Source: Leptospira vanthielii serovar Holland str. Waz Holland = ATCC 700522 (GTDB lineage: Bacteria; Spirochaetota; Leptospiria; Leptospirales; Leptospiraceae). Taken from it: 64,000 bases of DNA. Positions 57,580-64,000 of this stretch are shown here, one piece after another (the first letter of the stretch is position 1; each line of letters opens with the position of its first letter). The position numbers and the translations under genes are program-made. A model generated the notes under the pieces. That model worked only from the letters and a program-made list of their open reading frames with translations, searched no databases and had not been told where the DNA came from. The DNA lies in assembly GCF_000332455.1 (NCBI RefSeq), contig NZ_AOGY02000042.1:186001-250000 (forward strand). The letters run 5' to 3'.

Positions 57580-58224
57580 CTAGAACGTAGAGTCCAACTC
57601 GCGATGAAAGACAAAATTACCGATCCAAATCCCCAATAAACTTAAACCGAAAACAGGAAACAAATGTATTAGAATCAAGTGTGAAGCTGCTTCATTTGGG
57701 CAAAGAAATGCCTCTCCGAGAGCACTCATTGTTGCACTCGCAGTAAATATCCAAAAACCTATATTTTTTTTGGACATTGGGTATCGTCTTCGTATGATAT
57801 AAATCAAACCGATCGAAGTTGGCAAATTCATAAGCAGAAAATCTCTGATACATGTATGATAATTATATATTGGTATATCTGAGGTTATCCCAGTAAAAAA
57901 TCTAAAAAGCAACAAACACATCCATAATACTAAAAACGAAATGGGGGCAAGAGACAAATATTGGATTTTCCTATTTCCGGGAATACTTGTATGAATTGCA
58001 TTATAAGCAGATATTAATAAAACCAAGAAGGCCGGAATTAATTCGTATATATATATGGGGATGTGAATCATTCGGAAAAAATCAGAACGCCACCAAATAT
58101 ATGAAATTAATATAAGTAACGAACTGCCAATCCATAAACAATATGCTACCGAAATCGGAAAAACTCGCCTAACAGGTGCCAAATTTGCACTAAGTCTATC
58201 AATTAAAACATCAGTTTTCATCAT
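57580..58224 (-). CDS. NrsF-type (DUF1109) anti-sigma factor
   Basis: The 214-residue protein starts MMKTDVLIDRLSANLAPVRRV, the typical cytoplasmic head of DUF1109/NrsF proteins, then shows six membrane helices. In Caulobacter and relatives NrsF holds an ECF sigma factor at the membrane and releases it on metal or redox stress through conserved Cys. Here Cys residues are present at SVAYCLW, HTCIRD and LCPNEA. The gene overlaps the sigma gene by 14 bases, which ensures matched synthesis. Confidence 0.85.
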   Translation of the reverse strand: MMKTDVLIDRLSANLAPVRRVFPISVAYCLWIGSSLLILISYIWWRSDFFRMIHIPIYIYELIPAFLVLLISAYNAIHTSIPGNRKIQYLSLAPISFLVLWMCLLLFRFFTGITSDIPIYNYHTCIRDFLLMNLPTSIGLIYIIRRRYPMSKKNIGFWIFTASATMSALGEAFLCPNEAASHLILIHLFPVFGLSLLGIWIGNFVFHRELDSTF

Positions 58225-58810
58225 TAATCTTTATCCTTATAGTTTGGTATCCTCTATGAGCAATGACCCGAACATTGGCCTCCGACATCCGAAGTTTTAA
58301 AGAAACTTCTTTTACTGCTAATCCCTGGATTTTCAACATTGAGATAATATCTCTCTGCTTCTTAGGTAATTCCTGAATCAAAAGCAAAATCTTATCTGCC
58401 TTTTCTTTTTCATTTGGTTGGATTTCTTTATTACTAACCAATTGGTTCATTTCGATTTCAACAAACCTGGAGTATTGTTGATTTACTTTTTTATAATATT
58501 TATAAAGTATATTTTTTGCAATTGCATACATCCAAGGATGAAACGGTTTTGTGGGAAGGTAAGTATGTCTAGACCTGTGGATAGCAATAAGAATTTCCTG
58601 CAAAACATCTTCCCTATCATCAAATGAATAAATTCTACGGGCTAGAAAACCAGAAAGAATATCGCTAATTTTACTCAGCAAATTATGATATGCTTCAGAA
58701 TTGCCAGCTTGCGCCTCCACCATCAAGCGAGAGTATGTTTCCTTTTCTTGTGTCATAAGATGCATACTATCAATAGTATCAGCATTATTCAAATAAAGTA
58801 AAAAATACAT
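58211..58810 (-). CDS. ECF sigma factor
   Basis: The 199-residue sigma-70 family protein has region 2 at ~35-105 (SFDDREDVLQEILIAIHRSRHTYLPTKPFHPWMYAIAKNILYKYYKK) and region 4 at ~140-195 (LPKKQRDIISMLKIQGLAVKEVSLKLRMSEANVRVIAHRG). It directs RNA polymerase to a stress regulon and pairs with the overlapping NrsF-type anti-sigma. The first 15 codons may be untranslated; Met16 is an alternative start. It sits in the same run as DoxX, YHS and the cysteine pathway genes, 62 bases after DoxX. Confidence 0.92.
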   Translation of the reverse strand: MYFLLYLNNADTIDSMHLMTQEKETYSRLMVEAQAGNSEAYHNLLSKISDILSGFLARRIYSFDDREDVLQEILIAIHRSRHTYLPTKPFHPWMYAIAKNILYKYYKKVNQQYSRFVEIEMNQLVSNKEIQPNEKEKADKILLLIQELPKKQRDIISMLKIQGLAVKEVSLKLRMSEANVRVIAHRGYQTIRIKINDEN

Positions 58811-58872
58811 ACGCCATCTTACTTAGAAGGAAGCCCTTTTTAATTTAGCTAAACATCCGAAACAAAAAAAAT

Positions 58873-59277
58873 TCATCGTTTTCCATTCCTCTTCCATATA
58901 CGATTTACCGAAGTAACTACTTCATCTTTTTTAAAATATAAAATCAAAATTGATGAAATGAACACAACAAGAGCCAAAAAAAACAACAATCCATAATCAT
59001 CCAATACAACAATTCCGAGTATTGTGATATGAAAATATAGTGCTACTGATATAATGAAAAGGGAGGCGAAGGCTCCAATCACAGTGGTTTGTGGCCAAAC
59101 CAATAATAATACTACTAAAAATTCTGCAACCCCAGACCCGATTCTTCCGTATGGCTCCATCCCAATCAAAGAAAATATATAAACCGATTCAGGTGCAGCA
59201 CTGAACTTAAAGAATAGTGTCTGTAAGAAAATCATAGAAATTATGGTTTTCAAAATAATTATCACTTTATTTACCAT
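58873..59277 (-). CDS. DoxX-family membrane protein
   Basis: The 134-residue protein has four membrane helices in the DoxX pattern: TLFFKFSAAPESVYIFSLIGMEPYGRIGSGVAEFLVVLLLVWPQT, with helices at ~7-25, 46-64, 67-88 and 95-115. DoxX proteins are linked to thiol/redox stress and often sit beside ECF/NrsF pairs. The start overlaps the YHS gene end by 11 bases. Confidence 0.85.
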   Translation of the reverse strand: MVNKVIIILKTIISMIFLQTLFFKFSAAPESVYIFSLIGMEPYGRIGSGVAEFLVVLLLVWPQTTVIGAFASLFIISVALYFHITILGIVVLDDYGLLFFLALVVFISSILILYFKKDEVVTSVNRIWKRNGKR

Positions 59278-59701
59278 CTTTTCTCCAATAACGATCAGCT
59301 TTGATGATTAATTCCTTTTTATTTTTGATCCACTGTTCCTGAATTTCTTTATTATAATTTAAATAAAGTTTTCCCTCAGTAATATCCCAAACCTCTGGTG
59401 AAATATCATATTTTTCACCTTCGCTCATTGCAAATGCACAGTATCCACCGTATTGCGGGGCAAATTTCTCTGGAGTTTGTTTAAACAAATTCAAATTCTC
59501 TTCAGTTGAGAATTTCCAAACTGCATTTCTCCATAGGAATTGATATTTAGAATTTCCCTTAACGGGTTTTTCTTCTTTAAAATAGGCAACAACATCATAC
59601 CCATCTACTGCTAATTTTCCAATAAAAGTAGTGTTTATTTCCTCTGCCAATAACGGTGTGCAAAAACAAACCAAAACAAAATACTTCACGAATAAATTCA
59701 T
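59267..59701 (-). CDS. Exported YHS-domain protein
   Basis: The 144-residue protein has a signal peptide (MNLFVKYFVLVCFCTPLLA) and one YHS domain: VDGYDVVAYFKEEKPVKGNSKYQFLWRNAVWKFSTEENLNLFKQTPEKFAPQYGGYCAFAMSEG. YHS domains are associated with metal-binding proteins; this secreted type is common but uncharacterised. Candidate ligands are the Cys in GGYCAF and nearby Tyr/Glu. It lies 22 bases after the decarboxylase gene and overlaps doxX, so it is within the operon. Confidence 0.85.
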   Translation of the reverse strand: MNLFVKYFVLVCFCTPLLAEEINTTFIGKLAVDGYDVVAYFKEEKPVKGNSKYQFLWRNAVWKFSTEENLNLFKQTPEKFAPQYGGYCAFAMSEGEKYDISPEVWDITEGKLYLNYNKEIQEQWIKNKKELIIKADRYWRKDGK

Positions 59702-59723
59702 TTAATTGTGACCCTCCTTCTCG

Positions 59724-61142
59724 TTATGTTTTGAGCATACAAAATTCAGTTTCTTCTTTAATTTTATTACCTAGCCGGATGATGTCTGAAAACAGTTTAT
59801 AAAGGTGAGTTTCATTCAAATCTGGATGAACAATGATAAGGCGAAAAAAAGTTTCTTTCTTTCTAGTTGCAATATTAATAAAAAAAATTCCCTCCTCTAA
59901 CAGTCGGTGTCGAATTTTTTTATTTAAAGTATTTACATCACTTACAGATCGATATCGAAAACAGATATTCAATGAAGAAGGTTCATACATTAGCTCTAAC
60001 TCTTTATATTCCAAAATCATTTCCTTCGCTTTTATAGCCATTGCGAATAAATTATCAATTTGTATTTCTATCCCAATGTCACCTAACGAACGCCATGTTA
60101 ACCATACTTTTAAAGCATCACTTCTCCGACCGCATTGCAAAGAAGATGGTCCACTATCCCATTCCGCAATTTCTGATTCATGAAAAATATAATCTTCACC
60201 ACCATGATTATGTGACGAACGCAGAATACCGTTATGTTTTGTAAGAAAAAAGGAACTCATGAGCCCGGTGCCAATCATCTTATGTGTGTCCCAGGTCATA
60301 CTATCTACATTTTCAATTCCTTTTAAATGGTGGCGATGTCTTGAAGAAAGAAGAACGCTCCCTCCCCAAGCCCCGTCCACATGAAGCCATAAATTAAATT
60401 TTTTTGATATTTCGTGGATACGATCGATTGGATCGAATGATCCAAGCACTGTGGTTCCCGCAGTTGCTGCGACAAAAAATGGACACTCTCCTACTGAAAG
60501 ACTTACCCTGGCCATTTCTTCCAAATGACTCGGCTCCATTTCTCCATTTGGATTTGTTTTTATTTTTTTAACTTGGTCTAGTCCTATACCAAGAATGTTT
60601 GCGGCTTTTTCAAAAGAATAATGCGCATCTTCTGACACAAATATAATTAACCTTTTATTTAATTGGCCTTCTTTTTTGATTTCAGGAAACATTTTGTTTC
60701 TTGCGACTAACAGAGAAATCATATTTGCATTGGATCCACCTGTCGCCATAGTCCCATCCCCATTTTCCCATCCGACCAAACGATTCATATGTTCTATCAA
60801 TTTTTTTTCGACCAAAGTTCCCATCGGCGAAACTTCAAAGGTAGCCATTGTTGTATTTGTCACGGAAGTAAGCCAATCTCCTGCCAATGCATACTGGTTT
60901 AATCCTGAAAAAAGCTGATTCTGAAAATTTGGTGTTAGTGTGTTGGGAGTTAACTTAAGATATAATTGCATATCCTTAAATAGTTCAGCTGCATCCGCCG
61001 GATTTTTTTTTATCTCAAAATCGAATTCTCTTAAAATCTCATTCGGATTTTTTATTTTTCCTGTAGGTAAATTTTTAGCCTTATTATAGTGCTCAAAACA
61101 AATTCGAAAAACATCCGGTAACACTGTTGAGTCACTTTTCAT
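59724..61142 (-). CDS. PLP-dependent decarboxylase, cysteine-sulfinate decarboxylase-like
   Basis: The 472-residue group II decarboxylase (GAD/CSAD family) has the PLP lysine K288 in TWDTHKMIG, phosphate-binding GTMATGGSNANM, VAATAGTTVLGSFDPID and LWLHVDGAWGGSVLLS. The stretches WLHVD-AWGGSVLLS and SATSGTTVLG-like are those of animal CSAD/GADL1. It overlaps the cysteine dioxygenase gene by 4 bases. The coupled dioxygenase makes cysteine sulfinate, so decarboxylation to hypotaurine is the most likely reaction; aspartate or glutamate are other possible substrates. Confidence 0.85.
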   Translation of the reverse strand: MKSDSTVLPDVFRICFEHYNKAKNLPTGKIKNPNEILREFDFEIKKNPADAAELFKDMQLYLKLTPNTLTPNFQNQLFSGLNQYALAGDWLTSVTNTTMATFEVSPMGTLVEKKLIEHMNRLVGWENGDGTMATGGSNANMISLLVARNKMFPEIKKEGQLNKRLIIFVSEDAHYSFEKAANILGIGLDQVKKIKTNPNGEMEPSHLEEMARVSLSVGECPFFVAATAGTTVLGSFDPIDRIHEISKKFNLWLHVDGAWGGSVLLSSRHRHHLKGIENVDSMTWDTHKMIGTGLMSSFFLTKHNGILRSSHNHGGEDYIFHESEIAEWDSGPSSLQCGRRSDALKVWLTWRSLGDIGIEIQIDNLFAMAIKAKEMILEYKELELMYEPSSLNICFRYRSVSDVNTLNKKIRHRLLEEGIFFINIATRKKETFFRLIIVHPDLNETHLYKLFSDIIRLGNKIKEETEFCMLKT

Positions 61143-61594
61143 TTTACAAAATTTCCCTCAAATGAATGGTTAACTAAATTTTGTATTTGCCATTTTTTAG
61201 AATTTTCATCATATACATTACAATTACAAATTGAAGGTGAGTAAAGATGTAAACTCACCGCAACGGACTGAAAAGGATTCACAATTTGGTGTGTTCCTAT
61301 ACTATCATCTATATAAGAATCAGTACCAAGTCCTAAAAGTTTTTCGATTTGATAAATTGGATTTTTATCAAAACATCGCTCAACTAAATTTCCTTTTATT
61401 ATCCTAATCCAACCTTTACTTCCATTGTGGTCATGAATGGGTGTTTGGGAATTATTCCCCCATACCATTAGTAAAATTTCCCACCCCTTTCCTTCAGCAT
61501 ATTTATACCGTTTCCTTTCTCCCTCTTGTATATTAAAACTTTCCTCTATTTTAATTTCCTTCAGAGTACTTAAAGCTAACGCCAGTTCATTCAT
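61139..61594 (-). CDS. Cysteine dioxygenase
   Basis: The 151-residue cupin has iron ligands H54 and H56 in TPIHDHNG and H102 in IGTHQIVNP. AVSLHLYSP carries H116 and Y118, matching the catalytic His/Tyr of animal CDO. The crosslink Cys (Cys93 in mammals) is Gly61, as in bacterial CDOs. It oxidises cysteine to cysteine sulfinate with O2. It is the first gene of the run, with AAGGATGG before ATG and a stop overlapping the decarboxylase start (ATGA). Confidence 0.9.
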   Translation of the reverse strand: MNELALALSTLKEIKIEESFNIQEGERKRYKYAEGKGWEILLMVWGNNSQTPIHDHNGSKGWIRIIKGNLVERCFDKNPIYQIEKLLGLGTDSYIDDSIGTHQIVNPFQSVAVSLHLYSPSICNCNVYDENSKKWQIQNLVNHSFEGNFVK

Positions 61595-61838
61595 TAATAT
61601 CCATCCTTTTCATACTCTCGGAATCTTTTTACTTCTCTCGGATTAGCGCAGAAAACAAAAACATAGAGAGGAATTCTTATATTACTCTTTGGAATTACTC
61701 CGATTTTCTAAAATGTTACAAAAATGAGTTTTTTTTTGTTTTTAGATCGGATTTTTTAAGAAAAACGCCAAATGGCAGGCAGATACTTTCTACTTTTCAA
61801 ATCAGTTTTTTAGGTATTTCGAAGAATCAAGAATGAAG

Positions 61839-61873
61839 AAAAAATCCGATTTGTTTATCTAGGAACAAACCGG
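61839..61873 (-). terminator. Rho-independent terminator of the epimerase gene
   Basis: On the minus strand CCGGTTTGTT pairs with AACAAATCGG (one G-T) around an 8-base loop and is followed by ATTTTTT. It begins 13 bases after the epimerase stop. Confidence 0.8.
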
Positions 61874-61885
61874 ACCAACTTTTAT

Positions 61886-62839
61886 TTATTTTTTGTTGGA
61901 TCGAATGAAATCAAATGTTTCTTTAAGTCCTTTTTCAAAAGGAGTTTGTGGTATGGTACCAATTTCTCTTTCATACTGGACTCCACTCAAAACCAATGGA
62001 TCTTTAGTTAGATACATCATTTCCACTACTTCTCTTAAAAAAGAATCAAAGATACCTGCGATCATTAAAGTTTTTTTTCCAATAGGGATCAAAAATGTTT
62101 TTTTACCTGTAATTTGTTTAGCAATTTTAAGGATTTCCTTTCCAGAAATGGTTTGTCCGGGTAAGTTCCAATTTCTTCGATAAGAGGATTCTTTGGATGC
62201 TACATTCACTATCATTTTGGCTGCATCCGGAAGGTAGATATATTCTCGTTTAACACCTGTTTCCCCAATAAACAAAGAGGGTTTTCCAAAAGCTAAACCT
62301 TCTAAAGTAGGATTCAAATAAGCATTTTTACTTGTAGGTCCATAATAATCCGGTAATCGAACAATGAGAGGTTTACTTTGTAACCAGCTGGAGGAAAAAA
62401 TTAGTTTTTCCATCTCTATTCGAATTTTTCCTTTTTTTGAGTTCGGCTTTCTTAGGTATGATTCCTCAACCACATAACCAGGATTTGGTCCATAAACATA
62501 GATTCCGTCGACAAAAACAATCTTTTGGAAATTTGCCTGTGCCGCTTTCATTACGGACTCGGCTAGTAATAAAGATTTGTCGGCCATCTCATGATAAGGA
62601 ACGTTTGCTGTTTGAAAAATGATATCCGCTGTTTTTGCTGCTTCTCGAACCGATTCCCACTGAAAAACATCACCTAATGCCAATTCCAGCTTTTCTGGAT
62701 TCCCCAATTCATTTGCCAAAGACTCCAAGGCACCTTGATTTCTGCCGAAGGCTATGGTTCCAATCCCTCTTGCGAGTAATTCCTGAACGAGCGCTTTTCC
62801 CGTTCCCCCTGTTGCTCCTAATACCAACGCTTTTTCCAT
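61886..62839 (-). CDS. NAD-dependent epimerase/dehydratase-type reductase
   Basis: The start at ATG 62839 (MEKALVLGATGGTGKALVQEL) has GGAG 6 bases upstream; a TTG at 62851 would give MEMEMEKAL and is less likely. The ~317-residue Rossmann-fold protein has the NAD(P)-binding GATGGTGKA near the N-terminus. VDGIYVYGP covers the YxxxK-like region, in which the catalytic Tyr/Lys pair is not clear, so it may be an atypical SDR. It is probably under control of the TetR protein encoded upstream, given matching operators. Confidence 0.85.
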   Translation of the reverse strand: MEKALVLGATGGTGKALVQELLARGIGTIAFGRNQGALESLANELGNPEKLELALGDVFQWESVREAAKTADIIFQTANVPYHEMADKSLLLAESVMKAAQANFQKIVFVDGIYVYGPNPGYVVEESYLRKPNSKKGKIRIEMEKLIFSSSWLQSKPLIVRLPDYYGPTSKNAYLNPTLEGLAFGKPSLFIGETGVKREYIYLPDAAKMIVNVASKESSYRRNWNLPGQTISGKEILKIAKQITGKKTFLIPIGKKTLMIAGIFDSFLREVVEMMYLTKDPLVLSGVQYEREIGTIPQTPFEKGLKETFDFIRSNKK

Positions 62840-62854
62840 TTCCATCTCCAATAT

Positions 62855-62872
62855 TTATTGATCAATCAATCA
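62855..62872 (-). promoter_or_regulatory. TetR-type operator before the epimerase gene
   Basis: TTATTGAT-CA-ATCAATCA is one base from a perfect 8-base inverted repeat and nearly identical to the operator at 63422-63439. It lies 6 bases before the GGAG of the epimerase gene. Confidence 0.65.
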
Positions 62873-62890
62873 CAAAAATTTTAAAAAAAA

Positions 62891-63421
62891 TCAGAACTTT
62901 ATCTCAGGTAAATTCAAAACCAAAGTGAGATTACAAAAGATTCCTTTGGCGAGAAATACTTTTGCTGTGAACTCAGGGTCGGGAATTTCAGCTTTCTGAA
63001 ATTTTTTCACGACGAGTTCGTACAATTTCGCAAAGGATTCCGTTGTTTTCTCTCGGATAGAGGGTTCGGAAATCCCAAAGGCTTGCATTTGCAGATGGAT
63101 TTCTTCTGGAAAGTTTGCCATCAATTGTTCATAAGCAACAATCATCTCCCCTTGCAGGTCCAAACCTATCCTTAGAATTGGGATATTCTCAAAGGCGGAG
63201 TGAATCCTTCTGAATGCCTCCTCCAAAGCCGCTAAATAAAGTTCCTCTTTTGATTTGAAAAATTTAAAAATATACGGTTGCGAAATAGAAGCAGCTTCCG
63301 CTATATCTGCCGTTGTCGCTTTATAAAAACCTAAGGAGGAGAACACCTTTACGGCAGCCGTGAGAATTTCCGTCTTTCTGGTTTGTGTCGTATTTCTCTC
63401 AGTTTCTTTCGATTTCATCAT
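62891..63421 (-). CDS. TetR-family repressor
   Basis: The 176-residue regulator has the N-terminal TetR helix-turn-helix (ILTAAVKVFSSLGFYKATTADIAEAASISQPYIFKFFKSKEELYLAALEEAF, residues ~17-68) and a C-terminal helical ligand domain. An operator abuts its ATG with no room for a ribosome site. A TTGACT (63455-63460) and TATTGA (63433-63438) spaced 16 bases would start RNA a few bases before ATG, so the mRNA may be leaderless. It likely represses itself and the epimerase gene 40 bases downstream. Confidence 0.92.
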   Translation of the reverse strand: MMKSKETERNTTQTRKTEILTAAVKVFSSLGFYKATTADIAEAASISQPYIFKFFKSKEELYLAALEEAFRRIHSAFENIPILRIGLDLQGEMIVAYEQLMANFPEEIHLQMQAFGISEPSIREKTTESFAKLYELVVKKFQKAEIPDPEFTAKVFLAKGIFCNLTLVLNLPEIKF

Positions 63422-63439
63422 TTATTGATCAATCAATAA
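63422..63439 (-). promoter_or_regulatory. TetR-type operator before the tetR-like gene
   Basis: TTATTGAT-CA-ATCAATAA is an 8-base perfect inverted repeat with a 2-base centre, directly next to the start codon and overlapping the predicted -10 (63433-63438). Confidence 0.7.
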
Positions 63440-63520
63440 CTAATCTTTGGATTAAGTCAAGGTAAAAATGAAAAAACATACCGATAAAATTCTGATGTAT
63501 TAGGAAACAAAATTGAATCA

Positions 63521-63667
63521 ATGGCAGGGTGGAAAAAATCAGCTCCGGAATTATCAGCATTCAGCAACTGGCAAACAATCCATACACTGGAAGTATCTTA
63601 TGTTCGCAAAGAAAAATTGGGTCCATTTATTATCGACCTCAAGAATCAGTCAGGCCAAAATTTTTAA
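63521..63667 (+). CDS. Possible small ORF (48 residues)
   Basis: ATG 63521 to TAA 63667 encodes a hydrophilic 48-residue peptide starting MAGWKKSAPELSAF and ending 3 bases before the next ATG. Only a distant AGGA precedes it and no family is recognised. Close coupling to the following membrane gene is the main argument for it. Confidence 0.35.
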   Translation: MAGWKKSAPELSAFSNWQTIHTLEVSYVRKEKLGPFIIDLKNQSGQNF

Positions 63668-63670
63668 ATT

Positions 63671-64000
63671 ATGAATAGCGAACTGGGAATACATCTCACT
63701 TTACTCCTTTGGAACAGCTCAATTGCCATTCTAGCTGTAGCACTTGTTTGTTACTTGGCAAGTTATCGCCAATCCATTCTTTTTTTGCTTGTGATGACCA
63801 TTTCTCTGTTAGCTGGTATTCAATTTACCTATGACACTCATCAAAATCCGATCAAAATCATGGGTTTTATCAAGCTTATGTTGCTTCTGCCCCTTGGCTT
63901 GGGCGCCGTGCTTGTCTTTGCAAGTTTTTCCGAAGATAAACAACAAAGGTTCCTAGTTTGGTTTTCTCGTTATATCAACTTTGCTGTGGTGGCGAATATC
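63671..64000 (+). CDS. Unknown multi-pass membrane protein, 3' end cut by window edge
   Basis: ATG 63671 (MNSELGIHLTLLLWNSS) opens a frame that runs to base 64000 without a stop, giving 110 residues so far. Three hydrophobic helices are visible (~17-34, 37-53, 65-83). No strong ribosome site precedes it. Family not recognised from this fragment. Confidence 0.7.
   Translation, partial: MNSELGIHLTLLLWNSSIAILAVALVCYLASYRQSILFLLVMTISLLAGIQFTYDTHQNPIKIMGFIKLMLLLPLGLGAVLVFASFSEDKQQRFLVWFSRYINFAVVANI

Noticed and set aside
1..64000. tRNA, rRNA, CRISPR, insertion sequences, phage genes, classical riboswitches
   Set aside because: No tRNA T-loop and acceptor pattern, rRNA stretch, array, transposase or integrase was seen by eye; weak or divergent RNAs could still be missed.

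Overview
The window looks like a chromosomal segment of a Leptospira species, probably from the saprophytic (L. biflexa-like) side of the genus. The evidence is an AT-rich composition, many lipoproteins with spirochaete-type lipoboxes ending in N-C, a DUF1577-type protein, an imelysin/di-haem/HTTM/TonB-receptor cluster like the LruB-FecA neighbourhood of Leptospira, and a complete Kdp system. The genus call is inference from gene content. I see no rRNA, tRNA, CRISPR array, insertion sequence or phage genes.

Layout. 1-6.5 kb: a truncated membrane sulfatase and a very large alpha-2-macroglobulin with an intact thioester motif. 6.7-15.7 kb: an outer-membrane porin, then kdpE, kdpD, kdpC, kdpB and kdpA, all on the minus strand. 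kdpA and the porin carry nearly the same 20-bp tandem-repeat box at the same distance from their starts. 15.7-27.4 kb: three unknown envelope or cytoplasmic proteins, small lipoproteins, rsmE, a LolA-like protein, guaB, a DUF1577 protein, a B12-binding radical SAM protein and a solo EAL protein. 27.4-33.6 kb: tmk and a metal (probably zinc) uptake operon of lipoprotein, outer-membrane barrel, ZnuA-, ZnuC- and ZnuB-like proteins and a methyltransferase, headed by a perfect palindrome. 33.6-44 kb: amidohydrolase, acyl-CoA dehydrogenase, chemotaxis receptor, a COG0523 (CobW-like) GTPase with two copies of the same operator, a VOC protein, a HEAT-repeat lipoprotein and an SGNH hydrolase. 44.3-52 kb: a five-gene, translationally coupled, iron-type operon. 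52-56.7 kb: a pair of unknown paralogues, a seven-bladed propeller lipoprotein, an AraC regulator and an ABM monooxygenase. 56.7-61.6 kb: cysteine dioxygenase, cysteine-sulfinate decarboxylase-like enzyme, YHS protein, DoxX, ECF sigma factor, NrsF-type anti-sigma and an OlsB-like GNAT in one run. 61.9-63.4 kb: a TetR regulator and a NAD-dependent epimerase with matching operators. The right edge holds a truncated membrane protein.

Three regulatory circuits can be read from the DNA. (1) A putative KdpE box links an outer-membrane porin to the Kdp potassium pump. (2) A TGCAAC-N4-TTGCA operator, probably Zur-type, links the metal ABC operon, its outer-membrane partner and the COG0523 metallochaperone-like GTPase. 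(3) A seven-gene run joins a predicted hypotaurine pathway to an ECF/NrsF stress switch. These three are the best candidates for undescribed biology. All functional names come from motif reading, not database searches.
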